DNA of 64,000 bases from Dipteris shenzhenensis. Lineage: Eukaryota; Polypodiophyta; Polypodiopsida; Gleicheniales. The DNA lies in NCBI GenBank assembly GCA_047967505.1, contig CM106539.1; one strand, 5' to 3'. The notes beneath the pieces were generated by a model, which worked only from the letters and a program-made list of their open reading frames with translations, was not told the origin of the DNA and ran no database searches. The position numbers and the translations under genes were made by a program. Below are positions 45,583-57,245 of this stretch, in pieces (position 1 is the stretch's first letter; each line of letters opens with the position of its first letter).

Positions 45583-46266
45583 TTGTTTATGGTGCAGCAC
45601 ATGACCAATTCTGTGACAAGTGCAGAAGAAAGCAATGATGTGTGGTATGTTGACTCAGGTGCATCAAACCACATGACAGGTCATGCAGAATGGATGCATA
45701 ATGCAAGGAAAATGGAAAGACCAGGATTTGTGGAGACTGGTGATGATACTGCACATCCTATTGTGCAGATTGGTAAAATTCCTTTGTCTATGTAGGATGG
45801 GAAAAAGAAATACCTGTATGATGTATTTCATGTCCCGAATATCACCAAGAACCTAGTTTCTGTTGGTCAAATGGTTGAGCAGGGCTTGCAGGTCAGATTT
45901 AATCCTCATGGATGCTTTGTTGAGGATATGGAAAAGAAAGGTCGCTTGATAGCAAAAGGGAAGAAGAAGGGTAGGATGTTTACGTTGGATGCAGACATGC
46001 CTGAACTAAGTGCAATAATGTTTCCACATGGGACCGATGTAGTTGCAGATATTGATATCTGGCATAAACGCATTGGTGATGTTAATGTACATCGACTTAG
46101 ATTAATGCAGGCCCAAAATATTGTTGCAGGATTGCCTAAGTTCAAGGTTGCAGAAATGCATAAGGTATGCGAAGCCTATCAATTTGGAAAACAGGCAAGG
46201 AAACCATTTCTTAGACATGTTCAAAAGAGTAAGAGGCCATTGGAATTAATCCACTCTAATGTGTGA
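45583..46266 (+). pseudogene. Copia protease and GAG-pre-integrase
   Basis: The protease is at 45583-45795 with YVDSGASNHMTGH and a stop at 45793. The frame resumes at 45871 with the protease tail and the pre-integrase zinc-binding region (DIWHKRIGDVNVHRLRLMQ, later KVCEAYQFGKQARKPF). Confidence 0.85.
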
Positions 46267-46735
46267 ACTACTAAGGATGCATGTATTGGAGGCTGTCATT
46301 ATTTTGTCCCTTTTATTGATGACTACAATAGAAAAGTTTGGGTGTATTTTATGAAAAAGAAAAGTGAAGTGTTTGGGCATTTCAAAACTTTTAAAGCTAT
46401 GGTTGAGAAAGAAACAGGCCTGCAAATAAAATGCCTAAGGTCAGATGGAGTAAAAGAGTATCTCTCAAATGAGTTTGCAAGGTTCCTACAAGAGCATGGC
46501 ATAAAGCAGCAATATTCATGCAGTCATACCCCACAGCAAAATGGACTTGCAGAAAGGAAAAACAAGCATATTGGAGAGGTATCTGGTTCCATGCTCAACA
46601 AAAAAAAACCTGCCCGATTATTATTGGGCTGAAGCAGTTGCTACAGCAGTCTACATAATGAACAGGACTCCCACTGCAGCAATACATGGCATGATGTAAG
46701 AGGAGAGGTATACTGGTAGGAAACCAGATATTTCT
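46250..46735 (+). pseudogene. Copia integrase core (catalytically damaged)
   Basis: The first catalytic Asp region reads LIHSN, with Asn where Asp is expected, followed by V and a stop at 46264. The second is RSDGVKEYLSNEFARF at about 46441, and the Glu region is HTPQQNGLAERKN at about 46529. A frameshift in a poly-A run near 46605 ends the frame. This domain is the one deleted from the copia at 16.5-20.8 kb. Confidence 0.85.
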
Positions 46736-46738
46736 CAT

Positions 46739-48890
46739 TTGAAAGTTTTTGGTTGCATTGCCTATGTTCGTGTGCTAGATGGGTTGAGATCCAAGATGGA
46801 TCCAAAAGCTGAGAAATGCATCTTTATTGGTTATCCTTTGCAGCAGAAAGGGTATAGATGTTATAACCCTTCTACTCGTAAGTTTATAGTGACCAGAGAT
46901 GTTTTTGATGAGATGAGCAGCTGGTATAAACCAGTAAATGTGATTGATGATGTAGATGCACAAAATGGTAATGCTGCACAGAATTCACAGCAGCAATCAC
47001 AAAATATTAGTGGACCTATAGTGTCCTCTAGCAGTGGTTCACATACTTCACCATGGACAGGTAGATTGAGATTAGGAGAATCTCCTCAAAGCAATGCAGA
47101 TAGTGGTATGCAAGTATCACAAAAGGGAAAAGATAAAGTAGATCAGCCGATGGTTGATGTGAATGTAGGTCACTCTTATGTGGATGGTGAACCCAGTGGC
47201 TCAAAACAGAGCCTTGATGATGAGTTGGGTATTCTTTCTGTTGTTAAACCTGGAGTAAGGTCTACCAGAGTTAAGTATCCTATGGATAGGCTGAAATATG
47301 ATGGATTTATAGCCATTCACTATGCCTATATGGTCAAAGTGATACATGAACCAGAACCCACTTCTTTTGAGCAAGCCATGGGAAAAGAAAAATGGGAGAA
47401 AGCCATGGATGAAGAAATGGATGCCTTAGAAGAAAATGCTACATGGGAATTGGTGCCTTTGCCTAAAGACAAGAATGCAATTGGCTGCAAGTGCGTTTAT
47501 AAGGTGAAGCACAATGCAGATGGTTCTATGAGCATATACAAGGAAAGATTAGTTGTCAAGGGGTATGCACAAACATATGGCATTGATTATGAAGAAACAT
47601 TCAGTCTGGTTGCAAGGATGGCAACTGTAAGAGCAGTCATTGCTATGGCTGCATCAAAGGGATGGTCTTTACATCAAATGGATGTAAAGAATGCCTTCTT
47701 GCATGGTGATTTGCAAGAAGAGGTCTATATGGAGTAGCCACCAGGTTATGTTCATGCTGTTCATCCTGAGTTTGTTTGCAGGTTGAAGAAAGCCTTGTAT
47801 GGCTTGAAGCAAGCACCTAGAGCATGGTTTGACAAGATAGGACAGTATCTTGTCACTATTGGATTTCAGATTTCCAAGGCAGATTTCTCACTTTATGTGA
47901 GAAAAACAGAGAAAGGCATTATGCTGCTTGTCATTTATGTTGATGATTTGATCATCACAGGTGATAGTGATGAAGATATCCTTCATGTGAAAATGCTATT
48001 GAAGCAGAAGTTTGAGATGAAGGATTTGGGAGAGCTGCATTATTTCTTGGGCATTGAGGTGATTAGATCCACAAGTGGGATATGACTCTTATAGAGGCAG
48101 TATGGATTGGACATGCTATCCAAATATGGGATGACAGGCTGTAAGCCTATTTTAGTTCCTTTGGAGCAGAATGTGAAGTTGACTGCAGATGCAGGTGAGC
48201 TTCTAGAAGACCCTACTATGTATAGATGCATAGCAGAAAGTTTGATTTATATGACTATTACTAGGCCAGATTTGAGCTATGCTATTGGGTTGGTAAGTCA
48301 GTTTATACAGGCTCCAAGGAGACCGCATTTGGATGCAGCTAGACACATACTGAGGTATGTAAAGTCCACATTGGAGTATGGACTATTTTATGAGATTGGG
48401 GTTCATATACAGTTGCATGGGTACACTGATGCTGATTGGGCTAGTAGTATTTCTGATAGATGATCTACCAGTGGATATGTGTTTTCTTTTGAGAGTGCTG
48501 CAATCACTTGGAGCAACAAGAAAGAGCCTACAGTTGCCTTGTCGAGCATAGAGGCTAAATAAAGGGGTGCAGCAACGGTTGCATGTGAGGCAGCTTGGTT
48601 GCATAAGCTACTTTATGATATGCATCAGAGATGGGCCAGTTGTCATTTATTGTGACAACATGAGCAATATACCATTGGCAAATAAACCAGTCTATCATGC
48701 TAGAACAAAGCACATTGAGGTGCATTATCACTATGTGTGGGAGAAGGTTCTTGTAGGTTTTATTAATCTAGTTTATGTCAGCACAAAGGATCAGGTAGTT
48801 GACATATTCACAAAGGCATTGGGTGCACAGAAGCTGCGCAAGTTTAGAGACCTGCTTGGTGTGCAAGAATTGGGATTGAGCTCGAGGGGG
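46739..48890 (+). pseudogene. Copia reverse transcriptase and RNase H
   Basis: The frame 46739-47737 (332 codons) carries the integrase C-terminus, linker and RT N-terminal half ([33 protein letters not shown]). A stop at 47735 is followed by the RT core at 47783-48085 with YVDD at about 47937. RNase H lies at 48107-48463 (YTDADWASS) and 48567-48890 (HIEVHYHYVWEKV). A polypurine tract, CTCGAGGGGGAG, precedes the LTR at 48893. Confidence 0.88.
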
Positions 48891-48892
48891 AG

Positions 48893-49246
48893 TGTTGAGA
48901 TATCAAGCTCCACTCGTGATATGCCAAGGTGACTGTTGTGCATTTATGTCACCGACTTGTTAGCTATAGATGCGGTTGGTACACCGCCCATGAATAATAG
49001 CTAGGTGATAGCTATCTTTATGTACTCTAGTTAGTGGCTCAGTTAGTATGCAAGGTTAGCTAGGTTCGGTTTGAGACCCAAATATAGGTTTCACCTATTG
49101 CTTTTGTACTAAGAGAGAGTTCTTTTGGCTTTCACAATTAAGAAGAGGAAAACTGTTTTCAGCCTCCACCTTTGTGTGTATTCCCCCATTGTGTATGTGA
49201 GAAAGCTAAAAGTGAGACTCCTTACTTCTCTCCCACTCTCTTCACA
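48893..49246 (+). repeat. Copia 3' LTR
   Basis: The 354-bp LTR starts TGTTGAGATATCAAG and ends CTCTTCACA, followed by the TSD TGTAG. Small deletions and substitutions separate it from the 5' LTR. Confidence 0.93.
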
Positions 49247-49251
49247 TGTAG

Positions 49252-49640
49252 AACTTGCATAGAGAACTCACATGTAGGAGTTGTATGTAGAAGTCGTATG
49301 TAGAACTTACATGTAGAACTCACATGTACAAATCATATGTAGAACTTGCATATAGAAGTTGTATGTAGAAGTCATATGTAGAACTTTCATGTAGAACTTG
49401 CATGTACAAACTGCATGTAGGAGTTGCATGTAGGAGTTGTATGTAGAAGTCGTATGTAGAACTTGCATGTAGAACTCGCATGTACAGCTCGCATGTAGGA
49501 GTTGCATCTAGAACTTGCATGTAGAACATGCAAGTTGGATTTCTAAGAGGGATTATTTCTAGCCTTATGCAAGTACAAGCAAAGCTTTGCCACTACTCTA
49601 CACACACATTCTGTTCTACCTAAGTTCATGTTGGCACAGA
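49252..49640 (-). repeat. Right arm of the large inverted repeat, outer part
   Basis: The minisatellite (complement of TACATGCAAGTTC) continues to about 49540. A stretch ending TGTTCTACCTAAGTTCATGT near 49636 is the complement of the left arm start at 35616. Confidence 0.85.
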
Positions 49641-49869
49641 GTCAACATGCTCTCGGATCCATTTTATTACCCGTCCTCAGGTTATGGCTTATTGCGAGCA
49701 CGTACCTGGGTTGCCATGCCTTTAATCCAGTGGGTGTGGAACTTGTGTCATGCCAGTCAATCCTACTGTAAAGCCTTAGCACCATAAAATTTTTGCTCAG
49801 TTTCCAGGTGGCTTGTATCCACCATTTGCTCGAACAAAGATATGTGGTGTGCTTCTAAGAAGATCACTC

Positions 49870-51240
49870 TTTGATAGAGTCAGCCTATAATCTGAGCATC
49901 GACCCACTCATTGGGATTGAAACTAAGTGGAGGCAGATGGGAATTGAGGTAACATGGGACCTCCAGAATGAATTCCAATGTTTTACAGAATATAGCACTT
50001 AGGCGAAGGAAGCGATCAATGTTGCCGCACATTATTTTCTCATGTTGCTGAAGTGCTCGGACCGTTGTGCCTTGGATATTCCATTCTACACCAAAGTATG
50101 GTTTGATCATTGGCCAATTAATGGTTTGATCTTCAGCCAAAATGTGTATGTTGGCTTTCCATTTTTTATGCCGTGGAACTGCATAGAACTTGGGATGGGT
50201 TCTGAGACATGGAGGTGCCCGTAGGTACTCCTTCAAGAAGATGACATCAAAGAGCTTAGGGCGGTGCCAATGAGGTTGTGGATCCAACTTGCTAATCCAA
50301 CCTTTACTAATTTGATGCTAACAAAGGTTGGTAGGAAAGTTGTCCAGGGTCCATCCACCTCAAGTTTTCATATTAGGATATTTGCTCCAAAATTCCTTGA
50401 TGGGGTTACTGGGAAGTGGTATCTCATCAAAATCATACCCATCATTGGAACCTGATATTCAAAATCAAATATTGTGTCATTTTCTACTGATGGAAGCACA
50501 AGTAGTGTCAGAGGTGATGACGGGGCAGGGAGATAATCTAGGGACATGGGGGAGAAATATGGCAGAGTAATAGTTGCAGAAGGGGGAGCAAAGGAGGGGG
50601 GGGGGAGAACTAGGCAAATGGTTTGAGCATCTTGGTAATCCTCAAGGGTAGGATCAGCAAGGGAGGGGGGAAAGCTAGGTGTGAAGGGCTCATAAGTTTG
50701 TGACTATTGGGTTAGTTGAAAATGGTGAGAGGCATGAGCAAAGAGACGATGGAGGGAATAGATGTTAGGATGGAGATCAAGGAAGGTTAAGAGGGTGGTA
50801 GCAGCAAGGGTAAGTGAGGTTATGATGTTTGTAGAAAGAGTGGTTAGATATAGGAAGTTGGATGTGAGATAGGCCCTGTCATCTTCCGACACTTCTTTTT
50901 GCTAGTGCGATGGGATGATTAGCTGCATGGGTGGGATGTCAGTTATGTCATGCCTTGCAAATAATAGGGATGGCCTTTGTAGCAATGGCAACAAACCTAC
51001 AATAACGCTAAGGGGAGGACTACCCATGAGGTAGACATATGCACTGAAAGCATTCGTCCTGAGTGTTATAAACCCGGCATGTGTAGACATGCAAAAGATA
51101 TTTTTCTCATCTTCGGACAAGTCTTGGCAAATTATGCACAAGGTTTTGGTCCCAATGGAAAGTTCCCATTTGATTGTTGGATGAACAGATATGATCTTGA
51201 TTTGGAGTTGCTTCCATTGGATAAGCACTTTTCCTTTTGA
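49870..51240 (-). pseudogene. Unrecognised repeated ORF family, copy 2
   Basis: Minus strand. 51228-50902 matches the plus-strand frame at 1643-1978 (DEKNIFCMSTHAGFI, LLPLLQRPSLLF). It continues through 50892-50704 (LTSNFLYLTTLSTNIITSLT) and degenerate Pro/Ser-rich sequence to 50287-49880, a 135-codon frame with HWHRPKLFDVIFLKEYL and HEKIMCGNIDRFLRLSAIF. Stops and shifts break it into pieces. The order suggests one protein of at least 400 residues. I do not recognise it; it has no obvious RT, integrase or transposase motif. Confidence 0.45.
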
Positions 51241-51260
51241 AATGACTAAGCACTCGCATT

Positions 51261-51505
51261 TTCTTGAATTCTAGAGAATTCTAAAAACCTTTTCTCTCTT
51301 TATTGCTCTTTTTGTCCTTTGCATTAGGATGAGATTAGGATACCATGCTTTCTTGAATTCTAGATAATTCTAAAAACCTTTTCTCTCTTTATTGCTCTTT
51401 TTGGCCTTTGCATTAAGATGAGATTATGATGCTATGATTTTCTCTCTTTATTGCTCTTTTTTGGCCTTTTCATTAGGATGAGATTAGGATGCTATGCATT
51501 CTTGC
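51261..51505 (+). repeat. 89-bp tandem repeat, about 2.7 units
   Basis: Units begin TTCTTGAATTCTAGA at 51261 and 51350, and a third shortened unit begins near 51435. Each contains TTTTCTCTCTTTATTGCTC and GGATGAGATTAGGAT. There is no coding content. Confidence 0.9.
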
Positions 51506-53735
51506 ATACACTGATCTCTAATCTTGATGAACACCATTAATTTTGAATGTATTTTTTTGAAGTTTTTTAATCTCGTCACTCTCTTTTTTTTTCTTTCTAT
51601 CCACAGAGGGATTGCATTGAATCAATGGTGGAGGAGTATTTTTGAAGTTGATGCCTCTTATACTTGATTTTCTTTAGTTCTACTCAGTCTATTTAGCACT
51701 ACCTTTGTAAAGATCCTTCGCTCTCAAACAATTGATCTATTATTTAAAAAATGATAGATAGTGTAGAGCCACTTCTATAATTAAATCCAACACAATGTTC
51801 CGACATAAGATATTCCGATTAACACAATGTACAATAATAATGAAACTAGCATAATTTAACAAGAAGTAGCTAACCTAATGTACACAGGGTTGAGGGGCAC
51901 AAGGAAACTTTTTTGAGCCACCTCCCTTTCACCATAGCTAGGAATCTTGGTGGATAGCAGGGCAACCACATGGCTAGGCAAGTTGAAGCAATGGATGAGG
52001 AGAGGTCGTTGTAGGGTAGAGAGCAAATGCTCACCAGGAGGGCTACTATTTCCACGAGGCAAGGGGAGGCACAAGGCATTGCTAGGAGGACTCAGAGAGA
52101 GTGGGGCAAAGGAGGCCAAGGGGCATCCACCATGGTCATATGCCTATGAAAGGGGAAAATAATTTTCACAAATATTTGGTGTGCGTGGAAACTATGGAAA
52201 ATATGCATTGGTCCACTGTACTTCTGGCCATCAATCTGCTATTGCCTTGTCAAGATTTTTAATTCTTGATATTGATTCCACCCATTACAAGCTATGGATC
52301 TTATGGGGTGGAATCTACATTTGCTAAATGCCTACATCTCCATCCTCTTCCCTCTATTGTCTCTACACCAATGACAATGTGACTCTTGTGTTCAGAATCT
52401 ATCTGCCATCATCGGTCACGAAGTCTCATTTCTTTGGCTAGGCCCTAGCACCCATTGCTCAACAAGAGACTTTTGTCTCACCCTGTCCTACTCCTCCCCC
52501 TCCTCTTTTGTAGTGTGCCTCGTCCCTGACCTAGCGTAGAGCAATGAGAGGGAGCTTGATCTGCTCTTGTTGGCTAGAGAGGTAGCCACTGCTGCAAGGC
52601 TCAATGTTGCCTCATTTGGAGCCTTGATGCTTCCCTGATGGGCATCACAGCAATATCTACTAACTCAAATCATTAGTCATCCCTTCTAATAGAACACCAT
52701 TGTAACACATAAAATTAAGCATACTAACCAAAACATCCTAAATGACATGCCAAAATCCCTTATAAAATTCAACAATGATGCCATCTTGTTTTAGAACATT
52801 CCCACAAGTCCTCTTCCATTCACTATCGACCATAGGGGAAGAATTGTCAAGGATGCAATCGCAAAATCAATCCAACCATGATGTCTAGGTTGTGCAAGCT
52901 CTCTACAGGTTGTGAAGGTGATAGCTCATGCAATCTTATCTTAATCTAGCTAAATCTTAGGAAGATGGAAGAGGATTAGGAGGGGATCTCAAAAGCGGCA
53001 GCCCATTAAAGGCGCCAGCTCCTTCTCCCCCATCCTCCACGATCCCCTCTTGCTAAATCAACACCCTCTCTAGTTCTTCATCTTCCTTGCCATCTCCTTC
53101 CCCTCTTGTAGCCCCCATCGGCAGCCCAAAAGCGGAAGAGCTTCAAGATTGGCATGGCAGTCGAGAGCAGAAAACTAGGTCTGTAAATTCTAGCAAAGAG
53201 TTTTGATGGTTTGCTCATCGAGTTATTTGTCCACCTGGTAGATCACGAACAGTCTTCGCTTCACCTTAATCTTGCACTTAGGTATTAAAATAACATGTGG
53301 TCTTACTTTCTTACTTTCTCATCCGTTTGAAGGACCTGTGCAGATTATTTGACTACGTGATTGACATGCTCGGAAGCGGCGTGCAATGGTCATGGTATAC
53401 AGCACAATTTGCTAGAAAACACAGTAGGCTTGTTTGATCCAGATTTTTGTTTTCACTGGTTCAAATGGTGCGCTCGAAGGCCACCTCATGATTTCTTCTT
53501 ATCTGAATCTGCGCCTGGTACGTCATTGTCCTTTACAGTCTTTTATGCCTAGTGCCCCATTTTTCTTCAAAATGAGGCCAGCTGCTACCTCCCAGTTGCT
53601 GTTCCAGTTTTTTGTATTGAGAACTATTCCTTCATTTTCCAAACTTCAGAACATCAAGCTCTCTCTAGCTGGCAGCTCCTTAAGCCGTTTAACATAATTT
53701 GGGTCTGTTGATTTTGGAAGAACTGTTGGTCGGCG
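51506..53735. other. No gene recognised
   Basis: Short frames on both strands (for example the minus-strand 87-codon frame at 52119-51856) have no recognisable motif. Sequence from about 53160 to 53700 looks less repetitive and could include decayed host coding DNA, but no splice-consistent model could be supported. Confidence 0.4.
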
Positions 53736-53739
53736 AGAT

Positions 53740-55613
53740 TTTGATACATTTTTGTCCTTTGTCATATCCAAGAAACGAATGATTTTGGTATCAATGTTAC
53801 GCTTTTGTGTCGGGCGCAAGTCCTTTTCCACTTTTTAGAATAGTCCGTCTGTCGGAGCGCGTCTATAGACGTGTCTCAGAGCGTGTCTAAAACCGCATCT
53901 ACAAGCACATCTAGACGCATGTCTAGCCTATTTACAGACAGAGACAGCCACATCCATAGACGCGCTGTTAAACACAAAAATAGACGTGCTTCTCAGATGC
54001 GTCTATAGACGCGCTCTGATAGTTTTAGAGGCTTTCCTTCCTTTCCCTTCTCTTCTCTTCCCTTCCCTTCCCTTCCCTTCTCTTCTCTTCCCTTCCCTTT
54101 TCTCTCTCTTTTTCTCTTCTTTTTCTCTTCTCAACTCATCAGTAATCTTCTTTTTTTCTTTTTTCTAGTTCTTCATGTGGCTAGGAAGCTCTTCAGGCTC
54201 ACCTGATCTCCGGGAGTTTATTTTTAGGGAGTTATATAACCTTTTAGGGCACCCTCCCAGTCCTGTGGAGTTATACGGATACATGACGGGTACTCTAAAC
54301 ACCCCCCAAGAGTCGGCACTACAGACTCCAAACCACCCTAACCCCACACCAGCTTAGATTACCCCACCCCGGAGTCAGGCACAGCCTAGCCGACTACATA
54401 GCCGAGGCCCTTCCCCCATGTCGTCTTATGCCCCTTCCCCCATGCCGTCAGGAGGTCCTTCTATCTCGCAGAGCCATCGGCATACTCCTGTGTAGTCGAG
54501 ACTCGGTTCTCTAGCTACGAGTGGTCCACGTAGTCCTATGCAGTCTCCAGCTACGAGTGGCCAGCGTACTAGCTCGACACGACATGGTAGTAGGCGTAGT
54601 AGCAGGGAGAGCAGTGGGGGATGCCTGGCAGAGTGCCTTGGGAGGGGTGGTGGTGGGGACGATGATGATTCAGATGATTTAGAGGTGCCTCCAGGTGATG
54701 GTACGATCTTTTATGACAACACTCGGACAGGAGGCATCTTGATGGATGCACGGGGAAAGGACATCATGGCCTTCATGCGCTTTGTAATTGCTAACAATTA
54801 CAGAGATTGCTTTATCCACTACAAAGACCAGCCAAAGAGGTTGGCTGATGAGACCCTCGCTGTTGTTCGCTCTAGGTATCCTAACCCCCCCAATCGTCAG
54901 TTCATAGATAAATGGGCCGTCAAAGATTGTTGTGATGCTTGGCAATAAAAGATCTTCACTTGAGAGGCAGGCACTAGCGGAGCTTGCCAGGCTCAAGGGA
55001 GGTCAACCACCAAGGGGCCTGCCCCATACCACTCACAAGCGTGAGTGGAAGAAAGCAATGAAGTCAGCGAGGGAGGACCCTAGTCTGCAGCACGTGGAGG
55101 CACGAAGGATCCAGATGGAGCAATATGGAAGCGTGCATTTTGGAGCAGGGGGTGTTGAATCATGGGAGGCCCAATTTGTAAGTATCGATCTCAAATTATA
55201 TTGCTTATGTAGTTTATTAGGAGGCTGTTTCTTTGTACTAACCCCTCCGCAAATTGTGTCATCTTGCAACTTGATATCGTGGGCAGATACCCTACTCCTG
55301 TCGAGACAGCCTACCACTGCCACCATCACAGAGAGGAGATACATGGAAGCAATTCTATCATGACGGGTTGATTACTGAGAAGCAGTATATCTGGGCTACT
55401 GGAGCCGTCCCCGAGGTATTTGAAAGTAATTAAATAATGTCAATATTATAAGTAAAGATTTGATTTTTCATACATTGATATATGTTGTCCCTTGTTTACA
55501 GGCCCCTGCACAAGAAGACGAGGAAGAAGACGAGGAAGGAGGCGGAGAAGGGAGCGTAGAAGGGAGCGCAGAAGGGAGCATGGAAGGGAGCGAGGACATG
55601 GAGAACTTAGATT
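53740..55613 (+). pseudogene. CACTA small-gene copy A (TNP1/Transposase_24-like)
   Basis: The first ATG is at 54175 (MWLGSSSGSPDLREFIF). The reading continues through a Pro/Ser-rich linker with two TAG stops (54355 and about 54494). It then holds an acidic GGGGDDDDSDDLEVP stretch and a conserved block from about 54700 (GRGGGG upstream, then DCFIHYKDQPKRLADETL, SRYPNPPNRQFIDKW). A 2-bp deletion after GGGCC at about 54917 shifts the frame relative to copy B. Downstream exons lie near 54945-55178 and 55285-55415, and a last acidic exon ends at 55613. The block resembles the plant transposase (Ptta/En/Spm) family found as the second CACTA gene. That assignment is inference. It is pseudogenised. 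Confidence 0.55.
53855..54015. repeat. Subterminal-type palindrome array a
   Basis: Repeated GCGTCTA/TAGACGC motifs are dense here, including a perfect 14-bp palindrome GCGTCTATAGACGC at 53999-54012 and a near-perfect one at about 53859. They resemble the short subterminal repeats to which the TNPA-type protein binds in CACTA elements. Confidence 0.7.
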
Positions 55614-55984
55614 AGTAGTAGAATTAGTGCTAGCTACTCTTTTTTATACTTAAAGCCACTGGCTTGGCTTCGTGCCTCTTGTATATACACTCCTCTTATT
55701 TTTTGTACTTGAAGCCACATGATGTGGCTTAGCTTCGTGCTATATGTACATACAAGCACTTTTTGAGCTTTCAATTTTCTTGTGCAACGTTCTATCAGTT
55801 AATGCCTAGTTCAGTTTTGGAGTTGTAATGTTTTATTTGAAATTGTAATTGTCGACTATAGATGTGCTTGCAAGAGTGCTAATTAAAATGTGGTTGGCTG
55901 TAAGAATTGAATTACACAATGTGGAAATGGGATTCTTGTAACTACATAGCATACACAACATACACAGCATTCTGTAAATTTAAA

Positions 55985-56270
55985 AAATATTATGTGTGCG
56001 CGTATATCAGTGCATCTATAAACGTGTCTATATACACGTCTGTCTGTTTGGGGAGTGTCTATTTGTGCATCTATAAAAGCGTCTATAAGCGCGTCTATAC
56101 ACATGTTTAATGATGCGTCTGTTTGTTTTTAAAATTTTTATAGTAGAGCATCTATTTATGCATCCATATGCGCATCTATACACGCATCTGTCTGCTATAT
56201 AGACGCACCATTAGATGCGGGTCTCTAGACGCACAAATAGACGTGCAAATAGATGTGCCCGTAAGTTTTT
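55985..56270. repeat. Subterminal-type palindrome array b
   Basis: GCGTCTAT, CGTCTATA and TAGACGCAC motifs are spread over about 280 bp downstream of copy A. The array corresponds to the one at 63255-63520 downstream of copy B. Confidence 0.7.
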
Positions 56271-56985
56271 TTTTTAGTTCAGTAAATGCATTTGTGTGCG
56301 TGTCTATGGGTGCTTTGTCTTTTTGTGTGACAATAAAGTGACAGAAACATGTGTGAAGATAATGGTCCATGGAGGTCGAGGTAATGAAAAAATGATCCAA
56401 ACAAGATGTACGATGATGACATTAAATTATGCAAAATAACATGTGTACAATGATGGCAATAGTGTGCATATAATCATGCAAAATGCGTGTAAGATGATAG
56501 CATTAATGGAGATGGGTTGGGAATGAAGACAGGAATTAAAAAGAAAATGGTGACTAGTTTAAAAAAGAAAGTAGCTCAAGATCATGAATAAGAGAGAAAA
56601 AGATATATAAGGCAAAGAGTCCAATGATTTAAAAAATGACATAGAGATGAAAATATATTCATTAACATTCTTTTTCCTAAAATTTTCAACCAAAACAATT
56701 GCCATCATCTTTGTCATTCTCCTTTTTATGAATCGCCACATAAAAGGAGGTTGTTGAAAAGAATAGGCATGTGATAATGACAATCGATGATGACAAAAAA
56801 ATTAAGAGAGATTGTGAATAATTGAATGAAGGCCTAGAGAAAGAGTAAAAGCAAGGAAGAAGAACTAATGGAGATGGTATGAAGATGGACTAACAATAAT
56901 AAAAGAAAGATACAATGGTTTGAAGAAAAATATAAAGAGATCTTGAATAATAGAAGGAAGAATGTACATCACAACAACACAAAGC
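56271..56985. other. AT-rich spacer, no gene seen
   Basis: This AT-rich sequence has ATGATGA-type short repeats and no supportable gene. Confidence 0.5.
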
Positions 56986-57245
56986 AACTATAGATGCGCT
57001 TGATAGACGCACAAAATAGCAGGCGCGTTTATAGGCATTGCTTGAATAGAGAAATTACGAGTGCATCTAATAGCACGCCTAACAGCTCGCCTATTTGTGC
57101 ATATATTGACACCTCTATTTGCACGTCTACACTGAGAAAATACAGGCCCATCTAACATTGCCTTTATCAGCGTGTCTATTCGCGCATGTATTAGCGCGTC
57201 TATTAGTGCGTCTACACTGAGAATTAGATGTGTATTTAGATGCAA
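56986..57245. repeat. Subterminal-type palindrome array c
   Basis: GCGCGTCTATTAG and GCGTCTAC motifs, with their complements, repeat at short spacing on the 3' side of tnp2. Confidence 0.65.

Larger units (their letters stand above)
41932..49246 (+). mobile_element. Full-length copia element with TSD and internal foreign DNA
   Basis: The element runs from TGTTGAGATATC at 41932 to TTCACA at 49246. It is flanked by a 5-bp duplication, TGTAG, at 41927-41931 and 49247-49251. It has two LTRs, a tRNA-Met primer-binding site, a leader, gag, protease, integrase, RT, RNase H and a polypurine tract. Between the leader (ending about 42470) and a 5'-truncated gag (44961) lies about 2.5 kb of foreign DNA: unassigned sequence with a MITE-family terminus, a fragment of a ParB-methyltransferase paralogue and an inverted LTR piece. 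Stops in all domains make it inactive. Confidence 0.92.

Noticed and set aside
49307-49529. Met-Gln-Val-Leu-His repeat proteins on the minus strand
   Set aside because: They are translations of the same minisatellite.
55883-56110. Short frames rich in Ile, Asp, Ala on both strands
   Set aside because: They are translations of the GCGTCTA palindrome array.
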